Both the position numbers and the translations under genes were made by a program. DNA of 64,000 nucleotides, taken from the NCBI GenBank assembly GCA_015069425.1, contig SVIP01000003.1, positions 175,037 through 239,036 on the forward strand, in the 5' to 3' direction. The stretch is from Clostridiales bacterium. Lineage in GTDB: Bacteria > Bacillota > Clostridia > Christensenellales > Borkfalkiaceae. The notes beneath the pieces were generated by a model, which saw only the letters and a list, made by a program, of their open reading frames with translations, ran no database searches and had not been told where the DNA came from. Below are positions 25,228-33,927 of the stretch, in pieces; position 1 is the first letter of the stretch, and each line of letters opens with the position of its first letter.

Positions 25228-27020
25228 CAAAGTACCGCCTTAATTATTCTATCTATATTTTCGTAATCTTTAATTATCTCTACCGATTTAAATCCAACTA
25301 AAGATTTTTTAATATTTTCTGCTTGACCTATTCCACACTCTAATAATAAAACGCCGTCATCTTCAAGATAATCTTTTACATTATCAACAATTATATTATA
25401 AAATTTATATCCGTCATCACCACCGTCAAGCGCAATAATAGGTTCGAAGTTTTTAACCTCGTTTTGCAAAGAATTTATATCATCTTTTTTAATATACGGT
25501 GGATTTGAAATTATAACATTGAATTTTCCACTAACGCTTTCAAACATATCGCTTTTAACAAATTCTACGTTTGCTTGATTAAGTTCTGCGTTTTCTTTTG
25601 CTAAATCTAAAGCCTTATCGCTAACGTCAACGGCAACAACCTTTGCACCGCTCTTTTTATTTACTGCAATGGCTATAGCCCCGCTTCCCGTACACAAATC
25701 TAATACGCTACTTTCAGGTTTTATATAAGTTAACGCTTTTTCTACTAGCAATTCTGTTTCCGGTCTAGGTATTAACACCCTTTCGTCAACTTTAATGGTA
25801 TAACCGTAAAATTCAGTATCGCCAAGACAGTACCAAAGCGGTCTACCCGAAATTCTTTCATTTAATATTTGATTGACCTTTTCAACTTGTGATGCGCAAA
25901 CTAAATCTTGAGTATTGAGTTCACTGCGCTTAACGTTAATAGTTATAGATATAATCCATTCAGCCTCGGCATCTTCTTCAATACCGTTTGCTTTTAATTT
26001 TTCTTTTACTTGTTTCAAAAGTTCGTTACGCTTAACGGGAACGACAAATTTAACTTCAGGGATTGATAAATCGCTATCCATTTCTAAAACTTTTTTAAAT
26101 GCAGTTATTGCAACTTCTAACATCTCGTCGTCAGGTTCTCTAGTAGTAATTCTTTGCAACAACAATCCAGGAAGTTTTAGCGGATAAACTATAAAACAGT
26201 CGGTTTTTGCAAGACCTTTTAAAAGTTCATAAGAAAGACCCGCAACAACTGGCAACAGTGCAATTTTAAGCAAAACTCTATATATTTTTTCAACCTGAAC
26301 GCCTATCAAACTTTCCACCAGAGCAAACGTTAAAATGCTAATTACCATAACGAAAACCATAAAGGTAGTTCCGCAACGGTTATGAACCCTAGTGCATTTT
26401 TTTGCATTTTCAACGGTTAATTCTAAACCTTTTTCATAGCAAGAAATAGTTTTGTGTTCAGCCCCGTGGTACATAAAAGTTCGCCTAATATCTTTCAATA
26501 GTGAACTGAGCAAAATATAACCGATAAATACTAAAAGTTTTAACCCACCCTCAATAAAGTTTTTTGCCCAAACGCTAAATTTATAATCAAAAAGATTTTC
26601 TAATTGCAGGCGCAAAAATTGAGGCAACCACATAAAAAGTAAAATTGCAAGCGCCATACCTAAAACAAGAGAAAATGTGGTTATAACGCTCATAACGTTA
26701 ACTTTTAACTTTTCCGCCATCCACGTTTCAAATTTAGATGGTTCACCTTCACCAAAAACGTCGGCAGAACGCATAAGGACTTTAGAGCCACCTACCATTG
26801 AACTTATAAACGATACTACCCCTCTAATTATAGGTAATCGCAAAATAACGTTACGTTCTTTTGCAGATTTTATGCGCTGAGTTTCTATGCGAATAACGCC
26901 GTCCGTATCTCTAACTGCCGTAGCCATAGACGACGCACCGCGCATCATAACCCCCTCTATAACGGCTTGACCGCCGATTGAGGTTTTTATTTTGTTGTTA
27001 CAACTTTTTTCTTTACTCAT
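25227..27020 (-). CDS. prmC: Fused DUF1385 (YqhQ) membrane protein and release-factor glutamine methyltransferase PrmC
   Basis: 597 residues. Residues 1-315 are a YqhQ/DUF1385 protein: start [13 protein letters not shown], about four membrane helices, and the [14 protein letters not shown] and [11 protein letters not shown] motifs. Residues 320-597 are PrmC: helical N-terminal domain, SAM loop [13 protein letters not shown] and the catalytic NPPY ([10 protein letters not shown]). PrmC methylates the GGQ glutamine of RF1, whose gene follows with a one-base overlap. yqhQ and prmC are neighbours in many Clostridia; here they form one frame with no stop and no internal ribosome site that I could identify. 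It would tether PrmC to the membrane. Confidence 0.88.
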   Translation of the reverse strand: MSKEKSCNNKIKTSIGGQAVIEGVMMRGASSMATAVRDTDGVIRIETQRIKSAKERNVILRLPIIRGVVSFISSMVGGSKVLMRSADVFGEGEPSKFETWMAEKLKVNVMSVITTFSLVLGMALAILLFMWLPQFLRLQLENLFDYKFSVWAKNFIEGGLKLLVFIGYILLSSLLKDIRRTFMYHGAEHKTISCYEKGLELTVENAKKCTRVHNRCGTTFMVFVMVISILTFALVESLIGVQVEKIYRVLLKIALLPVVAGLSYELLKGLAKTDCFIVYPLKLPGLLLQRITTREPDDEMLEVAITAFKKVLEMDSDLSIPEVKFVVPVKRNELLKQVKEKLKANGIEEDAEAEWIISITINVKRSELNTQDLVCASQVEKVNQILNERISGRPLWYCLGDTEFYGYTIKVDERVLIPRPETELLVEKALTYIKPESSVLDLCTGSGAIAIAVNKKSGAKVVAVDVSDKALDLAKENAELNQANVEFVKSDMFESVSGKFNVIISNPPYIKKDDINSLQNEVKNFEPIIALDGGDDGYKFYNIIVDNVKDYLEDDGVLLLECGIGQAENIKKSLVGFKSVEIIKDYENIDRIIKAVL

Positions 27021-27069
27021 ACTATCAAAAATTCTGTGAGAAAAAGCCTAATGTATATTTAAAAATTAT

Positions 27070-27107
27070 AAAAAAAAGGCTTTAAGTGTAAAAACTACCC
27101 TTAAAGC
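27070..27107 (-). terminator. Terminator after rpmE
   Basis: GGCTTTAAG and CTTAAAGCC form a perfect stem and are followed by eight T on the minus strand, just past the rpmE stop. Confidence 0.8.
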
Positions 27108-27123
27108 CGCGCAATATAGCGAA

Positions 27124-27333
27124 CTATTTTGCTTTGCCATATCTCTTGTTGAATTTATCAACACGGCCACCGGCATCAACGAATTTTTGTTTGCCGGTAA
27201 AATAAGGATGACACTTACTGCAAATATCCACTTTAAGAACGTCTCCTTTTTTTGTAGTACCTGTTTTAAAAGTTTCGCCACAGGCACAAACTACCGTTAC
27301 CTCATGATAATCCGGATGAATACCTTCTTTCAT
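27124..27333 (-). CDS. rpmE: Ribosomal protein L31 (zinc-binding form)
   Basis: 69 residues. Carries the zinc ligands CACGETF...[11 protein letters not shown] and the conserved C-terminal [12 protein letters not shown], so it is the Zn-containing L31 rather than the zinc-independent paralogue. The order rpmE, yqhQ-prmC, prfA matches other Clostridia. GAGGTG precedes the ATG. Confidence 0.96.
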   Translation of the reverse strand: MKEGIHPDYHEVTVVCACGETFKTGTTKKGDVLKVDICSKCHPYFTGKQKFVDAGGRVDKFNKRYGKAK

Positions 27334-27461
27334 AACACACCTCTTTTACTGATTTACTAGGTAATTATATTATATTTTCAACGGTTAGTCAACTATAAAT
27401 GCAAGGTATTTAAAGATTTTTTTCAAAAACTTTTATTTATTTATAATAAGGAAGTTTTTAC

Positions 27462-27490
27462 TTGCTTTTTTTCTGTTTTTATAATATAAT
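27462..27490 (+). promoter_or_regulatory. Promoter of the alcohol-dehydrogenase-like gene
   Basis: TTGCTT and TATAAT are separated by 17 bases, 34 bases upstream of the ATG at 27524. Confidence 0.6.
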
Positions 27491-27523
27491 AAAAAAAATT
27501 CGCTTTGAGCAAACGGAGATATT

Positions 27524-28540
27524 ATGAAAGGCTGGAAAATTACAAAGCCATTAACCTTAAATGAAGTTGAACTCACTGAAGACGTGTCTGTCAACTCTTT
27601 AACAAAGGTAAAAATTACAAAAGCGCTTGTAACCTTATCCGACGTGTTGCGTTATAAAAACGAAATTGACGGAGAAAGCGTTGTACTTGGTAGTGCTGGT
27701 GTTGGCGTAGTTAGTGAAACCGAAGCCAACCTTTTTGGCTTAGAAAAAGGTAAGCACGTTTACGTTGAGCCTAACAAAGAGTGCACCGTTTGCCCCACTT
27801 GTAAACGTGGCAACCCAAGTAAATGCGCCAACCTACAAACTGCAGGTATTGATTATGACGGTTTTTTAAGCGATTTTACTGCAGTAGACGCTGGCAAACT
27901 TTTTATGTTGCCTGAAAATATTACCGATTTAGAGGCGTTGTTTATAGGTCAAATTTCACTTGCAGTTGCAGTTGTTGACAAATTAAACGTTCAAAAAGGC
28001 GAATACGTTGCAGTTATAGGCGCAAACAATTTTGGCAATATTTTATCACAACTTTTAATTTATTACCAAGCCGTACCTATCCTCATGACTACTAATGATG
28101 AAGACTTGCAAATTGCCAAAGATGCAGGGATTTATTACGTTTTAGGTAAAGACGATAACTGGCAGAAAGAAACTTTTGCAATAACTGGTGGAAAAATGCC
28201 AAAAAGTGTTGTTTACGTGGCAGATTGCAATATACCCGTTCAAAAGGCATATTCTTTAGCATCTTGTAATGCAAGCGTTGCATTTACGGGCGTTTCTAGT
28301 AAAAACAATTCAATTTCTTTTGCGCAAGCAATGAAAAAGCAATTAAACATACACTGCATTGCAAACGGCGCAGGCAACACCGCCGCTAGCATAAACTTAT
28401 TAGCAAATAAGGCAATTAACCTTTCCCCACTTAAATTAGATTCAGAAACTTATCAAAACGTTCCTAAAGTAATCGAAAAAATGAGTGAGTTACTCGACAA
28501 AGAAGGCAAAATTTACGAAACTGTTATTGATATTGTTTAA
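27524..28540 (+). CDS. Zinc-type alcohol dehydrogenase-like protein without catalytic zinc ligands
   Basis: 338 residues of the medium-chain dehydrogenase family. The structural zinc cysteines are intact (C87, C90, C93, C101), and a Rossmann segment VIGANNFGNILSQLL follows. The catalytic zinc site is lost: the usual CGxD is TLSD (residue 37) and the usual GHE is GSA (56-58). It may therefore use a different chemistry or be a binding protein. Monocistronic, with its own promoter, the ribosome site GGAGA and a bidirectional terminator. Substrate unknown. Confidence 0.75.
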   Translation: MKGWKITKPLTLNEVELTEDVSVNSLTKVKITKALVTLSDVLRYKNEIDGESVVLGSAGVGVVSETEANLFGLEKGKHVYVEPNKECTVCPTCKRGNPSKCANLQTAGIDYDGFLSDFTAVDAGKLFMLPENITDLEALFIGQISLAVAVVDKLNVQKGEYVAVIGANNFGNILSQLLIYYQAVPILMTTNDEDLQIAKDAGIYYVLGKDDNWQKETFAITGGKMPKSVVYVADCNIPVQKAYSLASCNASVAFTGVSSKNNSISFAQAMKKQLNIHCIANGAGNTAASINLLANKAINLSPLKLDSETYQNVPKVIEKMSELLDKEGKIYETVIDIV

Positions 28541-28557
28541 TATTGTTCATAACATAA

Positions 28558-28590
28558 AAGACTTACCAAAGCGTGGTAAGTCTTTTTTTT
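28558..28590. terminator. Bidirectional terminator between the dehydrogenase and spoVM-like genes
   Basis: AGACTTACCA pairs with TGGTAAGTCT around AAGCG; eight T follow on the plus strand and a TTTT tract on the minus strand. Confidence 0.85.
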
Positions 28591-28601
28591 CTTGAGAACA
28601 T

Positions 28602-28682
28602 CTAATCTCTACTTTTGCGTTTAATAAACAATCTTAAAATCATACGGATTATCCTAGGTGGTTTTACACAACAAATTTTCAT
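28602..28682 (-). CDS. spoVM: SpoVM-like spore morphogenetic peptide (26 aa)
   Basis: A 26-residue frame, the exact length of B. subtilis SpoVM, the amphipathic peptide that marks the convex forespore membrane and anchors the SpoIVA coat base. Position-by-position comparison from memory shows Met1, Lys2, Lys7, Pro9, Ile15 and Arg17 identical, with conservative swaps at 6, 10, 12 and 16; the predicted helix after Pro9 has alternating basic and hydrophobic residues. GAGAGG lies seven bases before the ATG. It sits 70 bases past rpe, in the same relative place as in B. subtilis (rlmN, rsgA, rpe, ..., spoVM), and ends at a terminator. Two adjacent cysteines (4, 5) are unlike the B. subtilis peptide. 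Confidence 0.72.
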   Translation of the reverse strand: MKICCVKPPRIIRMILRLFIKRKSRD

Positions 28683-28751
28683 AAAGATACCTCTCGTAAA
28701 TATCTATATGTTAAAGAACAAAAAAAAGTGCATAAAACAATCAATAGAATA

Positions 28752-29408
28752 TTAAATTTCACGCAAATATTTTATTATTCCCGCTCTATCCGGCTCGTTA
28801 AATACCGTACTACCTGCAACTATAACGTTTGCACCAGCATCTTTAACAAGTTTTATATTTTCTTTATTGATGCCACCGTCAATTTCCAAATCAATATCTT
28901 TACCAGTGCGTTCAATAAGGCGTGCCGCCTGCTCGATTTTAGGAAGAACGTCTGGTATAAATTTTTGCCCACCAAAACCAGGATAAACACTCATAAGTAA
29001 AAGCATATCTATATCGTCAATTACGTTTTCAATTTCTTTTACTTCCGTATTAGGGTTAATAACCGCACCGCATTTAACGCCTAAATCTTTAATTTGTTTT
29101 AACGTTTCTTTGAGTTTATCACCGCAAGCCTCATAGTGAACGGTAATAATGTCTGCACCAGCATCAGCAAATTGTGGAATATAATTCCAAGGGTTTACAA
29201 TCATAAGATGAACATCGAAAACCGCTTTAGAATACGGTCTACATTCTTTGATTAGTTTTGGCCCGAAAGATATGTTTTTAACAAAACTACCGTCCATAAC
29301 GTCAAGGTGAATAACGTCAGCGCCTGCCTTTGTTATGTTTGCAATTTCTTCGCCCATTTTAGAAAAATTTGCGGATAAAATTGAAGGTGCAATTTTAATC
29401 TTTTTCAT
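28752..29408 (-). CDS. rpe: Ribulose-phosphate 3-epimerase
   Basis: 218 residues, a TIM barrel converting ribulose 5-phosphate to xylulose 5-phosphate. Signatures HLDVMDGSFVKNISFGPKLI, VFDVHLMIVNPWNYI and MSVYPGFGGQKFI with the metal-binding His and Asp residues are intact, as is the C-terminal DGGINKENI. Overlaps rsgA by 14 bases. Confidence 0.95.
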   Translation of the reverse strand: MKKIKIAPSILSANFSKMGEEIANITKAGADVIHLDVMDGSFVKNISFGPKLIKECRPYSKAVFDVHLMIVNPWNYIPQFADAGADIITVHYEACGDKLKETLKQIKDLGVKCGAVINPNTEVKEIENVIDDIDMLLLMSVYPGFGGQKFIPDVLPKIEQAARLIERTGKDIDLEIDGGINKENIKLVKDAGANVIVAGSTVFNEPDRAGIIKYLREI

Positions 29409-30246
29409 AATTATTTCTCCTTTCTAATATTTCTTTATATATTTCGACGTATCTATCATATCTATCTTTTGATAATTTAGATGCGCTTACTAACTCTTTT
29501 ACCTTGCAATCAGGCTCACTTATATGGCAACAACCACGATATTTACACTCTGACGAAACTGAAAAATATTCGTCGTAACAATCGGGCAATTCTTCAACAC
29601 TCACCATTGCGTCAATTACGGCAAAACCGGGGGAATCAACAAGCCTTACCCCGTCTAACTCAAAAATTTCCGAACGAGTGGTCGTATGCTTACCTCTAGA
29701 TATTTTTTCGCTTAATTCGCCAACGCGTTGCGTTAAATTAAATATCGAATTTACGATAGAGGTTTTGCCCGCTGCGCTCTGCCCTGCAAGAACGGTCAAT
29801 TTACCGCTTAAAAGATTTTTAAACTCAACTAAACCGTCTTTAGTCTTTGCAGAAATAGTTAATATCTCTATCCCTAACGAGCCGTATTCTTTAACAACGT
29901 AATCATATAGATTAGTGTCTAAATCTTGCTTATTAACGGCAATAACAAACTTAACGCCTTCTTTATTTGCATTGAGTAAAAGTTTATCTACCAACAAAAA
30001 ATCAGGTTTTGGTTCGGGCGAAACGACTGCAATTATTAAATCTATATTGGCGACGTTAGGTCTTATAAACCTATTTTTTCTTGCGCAAACGGAAACTATA
30101 ACGTTGTTTTCAACTTCTACAAAATCGCCAACTAAAATACCGTTGCGACGTAATTTTAAAACGCCACGCGCTTTACAATTGCATAGTTCTTCACCGCATT
30201 TTACCAAATAAGAATCGGTATGAACTTTATAAACCTGTCCTCTCAA
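29395..30246 (-). CDS. rsgA: Ribosome small-subunit GTPase RsgA
   Basis: 283 residues. Circularly permuted GTPase for late 30S assembly: an N-terminal OB fold, then NKQD (G4), P-loop GQSAAGKTSIVNSI, DSPGF (G3), and a C-terminal zinc knuckle (CKYRGCCHISEPDC). The P-loop has SAAGKT instead of the common SGVGKS, still a valid Walker A. Overlaps rlmN by four bases; the prpC-prkC pair that lies between these genes in B. subtilis is missing. Confidence 0.93.
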   Translation of the reverse strand: MRGQVYKVHTDSYLVKCGEELCNCKARGVLKLRRNGILVGDFVEVENNVIVSVCARKNRFIRPNVANIDLIIAVVSPEPKPDFLLVDKLLLNANKEGVKFVIAVNKQDLDTNLYDYVVKEYGSLGIEILTISAKTKDGLVEFKNLLSGKLTVLAGQSAAGKTSIVNSIFNLTQRVGELSEKISRGKHTTTRSEIFELDGVRLVDSPGFAVIDAMVSVEELPDCYDEYFSVSSECKYRGCCHISEPDCKVKELVSASKLSKDRYDRYVEIYKEILERRNNYEKD

Positions 30247-31295
30247 ATTTCACCTTTTTCTTCAATGTATCTTTGTCTTAATTGACCGCAAGCACCGTCA
30301 ATGTCTTCGCCCATGCGCCTACGCAACGTTGCAGAAAGCCCACCCTTTTCAAGTAAACCTAAAAATCTATACGCTTCTTTATCGGTTGCGCTTTTCAAGT
30401 CGTTTTCTTTAACTTCATTAAGTCTTATTAAATTAACGTGGCAAGGCCTACCTTTCAATTTTGTGATTAAGGCGTTTGCATGCCGTTGAGTGTCATTATT
30501 ACCCCTAATTAAAACGTATTCAAATATATATCTTCTGCCAGTTTTTTTAAAATAAGCCGAGCAAGCATCTAAAATTTCTGATATTTTATACGCTTTGGCA
30601 ACTGGCATAATAAGTTCACGCTCTTCATCAAATGGTGAGTGCAAAGAAACGGTTAGATTTATACTCAAGTTTTCTTTGGATAGTTCGTACATTTTAGGGA
30701 CTATACCAGACGTGGATAAACTTATATTTCTTTGACTAATATTTATACCGTTTGGTTCTGAAACAAGTTTTAGAAACGATACAGTGTTATCATAATTGTC
30801 AAGCGGTTCGCCACTGCCCATTAAAACAATATTTATAATTCTTCTTTTATCACCTAAACCGCCGTTAAGATATTTGTTAACGAAAATAACTTCGCCTAAA
30901 ATTTCACCGCACTCAAGATTTCTAATTAGACCGTTTAACCCAGACGCGCAAAAAGCGCACCCCATACGGCACCCTACTTGAGTAGAAACGCATAAAGTAT
31001 AGCCGTATTTATATTTCATAAGCACGCCTTCTATTACGTTTCCATCACGAAGTTTAAATAAAAACTTTTCCGTTCCGTCAACCGACTTTAAACTTTTAAT
31101 AATAGTAACGGGTTGCGCGCAATATTTTTCTGAAAGTTTTTCACGCAACGGCTTTGACAATTCGGTCATATCAGAAAATTCAAGCCCTAAATGTAAGGCC
31201 TTAAAAATTTGCCCTGCGCGAAAACTTTTTTCTTCTAGGTCAACAATAATGGTTTTAAGTTGTTCAAAACTATAATTAAGTAAACAGTCTTTCAC
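30243..31295 (-). CDS. rlmN: Dual-specificity rRNA/tRNA adenine-C2 methyltransferase RlmN
   Basis: 350 residues. Radical-SAM cluster motif CRMGCAFCASG (CxxxCxxC), the GEPLDNYDNT SAM segment, and the conserved C-terminal cysteine (GACGQLRQR) that forms the methyl-carrying intermediate. Methylates A2503 of 23S rRNA and A37 of tRNAs. Sits between rsmB and rsgA with overlapping or two-base gaps. Confidence 0.95.
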   Translation of the reverse strand: MKDCLLNYSFEQLKTIIVDLEEKSFRAGQIFKALHLGLEFSDMTELSKPLREKLSEKYCAQPVTIIKSLKSVDGTEKFLFKLRDGNVIEGVLMKYKYGYTLCVSTQVGCRMGCAFCASGLNGLIRNLECGEILGEVIFVNKYLNGGLGDKRRIINIVLMGSGEPLDNYDNTVSFLKLVSEPNGINISQRNISLSTSGIVPKMYELSKENLSINLTVSLHSPFDEERELIMPVAKAYKISEILDACSAYFKKTGRRYIFEYVLIRGNNDTQRHANALITKLKGRPCHVNLIRLNEVKENDLKSATDKEAYRFLGLLEKGGLSATLRRRMGEDIDGACGQLRQRYIEEKGEI

Positions 31296-31297
31296 GG

Positions 31298-32542
31298 TTA
31301 TTCCACTCTTTTTAATTTAGCAACGTAAAAACCTAGTCCACCTGAAATATCAGGTAAAAACTGGTTAGTTCCAAAATACGTTTCATGTTGTAATTTACTA
31401 TTTAATTTACACAATTCAAACCCCTTTATATCAGACATAAAGGCTTTAATAATTGCTATATTTTCACTATCTAAAACAGAACAAGTTGAATAGTAGAGAT
31501 AACCACCTTTTTTTACATAGTTGCTTACACATTTAAGAATTGACAACTGCTCTTTATTTAACGATATAATATCGTTTTCGCACCTGTTTAATCTTATATC
31601 AGGATTATCATTTAACACCCCTAGTCCACTACAAGGCGCATCAACCAAAACCGCATCAAACTTGTCTTTTAAATTTTCATCTTTAACTTTTGCATCTTTA
31701 ACGAAAGCATAAACGTTTTCTCTATGCATGCGTTTTTTATAATCTTCAATAAGCGCAACCCTATGTTCGTGTATATCCCAAGAGGTTACTTTTTTACACT
31801 TATAAGATAATCTAATGCTTTTACCACCAGGCGCAGCGCAAGTGTCAAGAAGATTTTCACAACCTTCAACCTCTTCACAAATTGCCACAGAGCCTAACGC
31901 TTGATAGGTATATAGACCTTTATCATAATCTTCATTTCTAGTAAAATTCTTTACGATAAATACGTTGTCAAAAGGTGTTTTACTATATTCATAACCTTTA
32001 TTTTTCAAATAGTTTTCGCCGTCTATATCATAAAAGACTAGGCAAGTATTTTCATTTGTTGCAGATATTATATTTTCAGTTCTATCGTATCCGTAACTTT
32101 TAACCAACTCACGAACTGCAAACTCTGGATAAGAATATTTAACTGAAAGATATTCCGTTTTTTCTTTTGGCATTGCTATTTCAGTATTTATAAACTTACG
32201 CAAAAAAGCGTTTACAAAACCAGACATTCCGCCTTTGCCCAACTTTTTAGTAAGTTCTACTGCATTTTTTGTAACGGCGTACTCTTTTTTTTGTAAATAT
32301 TTAATTGAGTACATAGCGATTTTTAAAATTGTGCGAATAACAAGTTTAGGGCTTTTTTCGGTCAATGCCTTAAGATAGTAAGACAATTCTATATCTTTAT
32401 CAAGCACGCCGTAACACGTTTTAATAATTAGCGCACGATTTTTTTCTTCAATAAAAGTTGAAGATATGGCTTGTTTTATAAAGGTTTTTTCACTATAAAC
32501 CTTATTTAATATCATATAACAATCGTAAAAATAGTTAATCAT
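31298..32542 (-). CDS. rsmB: 16S rRNA cytosine-C5 methyltransferase RsmB
   Basis: 414 residues. N-terminal NusB-like helical domain, then a SAM methyltransferase with CAAPGGKSIRLS, DAPCSGLGVL (first catalytic cysteine) and YYSTCSVLDSENI (second). Methylates C967 of 16S rRNA. Its ATG overlaps the fmt stop. Confidence 0.93.
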   Translation of the reverse strand: MINYFYDCYMILNKVYSEKTFIKQAISSTFIEEKNRALIIKTCYGVLDKDIELSYYLKALTEKSPKLVIRTILKIAMYSIKYLQKKEYAVTKNAVELTKKLGKGGMSGFVNAFLRKFINTEIAMPKEKTEYLSVKYSYPEFAVRELVKSYGYDRTENIISATNENTCLVFYDIDGENYLKNKGYEYSKTPFDNVFIVKNFTRNEDYDKGLYTYQALGSVAICEEVEGCENLLDTCAAPGGKSIRLSYKCKKVTSWDIHEHRVALIEDYKKRMHRENVYAFVKDAKVKDENLKDKFDAVLVDAPCSGLGVLNDNPDIRLNRCENDIISLNKEQLSILKCVSNYVKKGGYLYYSTCSVLDSENIAIIKAFMSDIKGFELCKLNSKLQHETYFGTNQFLPDISGGLGFYVAKLKRVE

Positions 32543-33462
32543 CAGTTAAAATCTTGCCCAACTTCAAATTTATTGCCTAGTAAAAAATCTTTAATATTCA
32601 TAGGCTTACCGCCTGCTTTTTGAACGACGGATAAGGATAGCGAACCTTTACCACAAGCAATGATAAGTTCGTTTTCACATTTTATAACTTTACCTACTTC
32701 GCCCGTAAGATTTGAAACGCTAGCTTTATAAATTTTAAATGGATTACCACAATAATAGCAAAATGCAACAGGCGCAGGATTAAAAGCACGAATTTTATTG
32801 TATATATTTTCTGCACTATCGTTCCAGTCTATAATCGCATTTTCTTTTTTTATAATTTTACTGTAAGTTGCCCTTTCTTCATCTTGCTTAACAAACTTTG
32901 CGCTGTTATCAAATATTGTCGGCAAACACTCTAAAATAGCATCTGCGCCCAAAACGGAAAGTCTTTCAAACAACTCACCACAGGTTTCGTCATTTTTAAT
33001 ATCAATTTCTTTTTGTAAAATAACGTCTCCCGTATCTATTCCGATATCAGTTTTCATTATAGAGATACCAGTCTTTTCTTCGCCGTTTAAAATTGCATAA
33101 TGAATGGGCGACGCCCCTCTATATTTAGGCAAAAGTGATGCGTGAATATTGATAACGCCAAATTTAGGAATATCTAAAATTTCTTGAGAAAGAATTTGCC
33201 CAAACGCACAAGTTATCATCAAGTCTGGGTTTAACGCTTTCAAATCGTCAACGCCTTCTACTCTAATTTTAGCGTATTGATATACAGGTATTCCCTTTTC
33301 CTTTGCCAAAACTTTAACTGGTGGCGGTGTGAGAATTTGCTTTCTACCAACCGGCTTATCGTGATTAGTTACAACCGCAACAATTTGGTGATTAGTGTTT
33401 TCAATAAGTTTTTTAAGTGGTAAAACTGCAAAGTCAGGCGTACCAAGATAGACTATTCTCAA
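32542..33462 (-). CDS. fmt: Methionyl-tRNA formyltransferase
   Basis: 306 residues. Formylates initiator Met-tRNA. The formyl-folate domain shows INIHASLLPKYRGASPIHYAILNGEEKTG with the catalytic Asn/His pair, and a C-terminal OB-like domain follows. Overlaps def by four bases, the standard fmt/def pairing. Confidence 0.96.
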   Translation of the reverse strand: MRIVYLGTPDFAVLPLKKLIENTNHQIVAVVTNHDKPVGRKQILTPPPVKVLAKEKGIPVYQYAKIRVEGVDDLKALNPDLMITCAFGQILSQEILDIPKFGVINIHASLLPKYRGASPIHYAILNGEEKTGISIMKTDIGIDTGDVILQKEIDIKNDETCGELFERLSVLGADAILECLPTIFDNSAKFVKQDEERATYSKIIKKENAIIDWNDSAENIYNKIRAFNPAPVAFCYYCGNPFKIYKASVSNLTGEVGKVIKCENELIIACGKGSLSLSVVQKAGGKPMNIKDFLLGNKFEVGQDFN

Positions 33463-33917
33463 CGGCGTTCCTCCTTAACACAATCGGCTTTATCCACGTA
33501 AATAATTCCGTCTAAATGGTCATTTTCGTGACAGAACGCCCTCGCTAAAAATCCTTCCGCTTTAACGGTAAAAGGCTTACCGTATCTATCAAATGCTTTA
33601 ACTTCTACCATATTAGGGCGAGTAACCGTGCCGTATTTACCCTTGACGGATAAACACCCCTCTTCACCAGTTTGGCTACCTTTACTTTTAACGATAATAG
33701 GATTTATACATTCATAATATTGTCCTTCAGCCATAACTATAAATACACGTCTTAAAACGCCTACTTGTGGAGCGGCAAGCCCAGCCCCTTCGGCTTTAAT
33801 TAGAGTGTCTTTCATATCGTCTAAAAGTTGAATAGTTTTTTCGCCAAAATCAGTTACTTCAAAACTTTTTTTGCGTAAAGTTGGGTCGCCTATTTGTAAT
33901 ATATTTCTTATAGCCAT
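33459..33917 (-). CDS. def: Peptide deformylase
   Basis: 152 residues. All three motifs are present: GAGLAAPQVG, EEGCLSV (metal cysteine) and HENDHLDG (two metal histidines and catalytic Glu). HENDH differs from the usual HEIDH only at the variable position. Removes the formyl group that Fmt adds. Confidence 0.95.
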   Translation of the reverse strand: MAIRNILQIGDPTLRKKSFEVTDFGEKTIQLLDDMKDTLIKAEGAGLAAPQVGVLRRVFIVMAEGQYYECINPIIVKSKGSQTGEEGCLSVKGKYGTVTRPNMVEVKAFDRYGKPFTVKAEGFLARAFCHENDHLDGIIYVDKADCVKEERR

Positions 33918-33927
33918 GATACACCTT

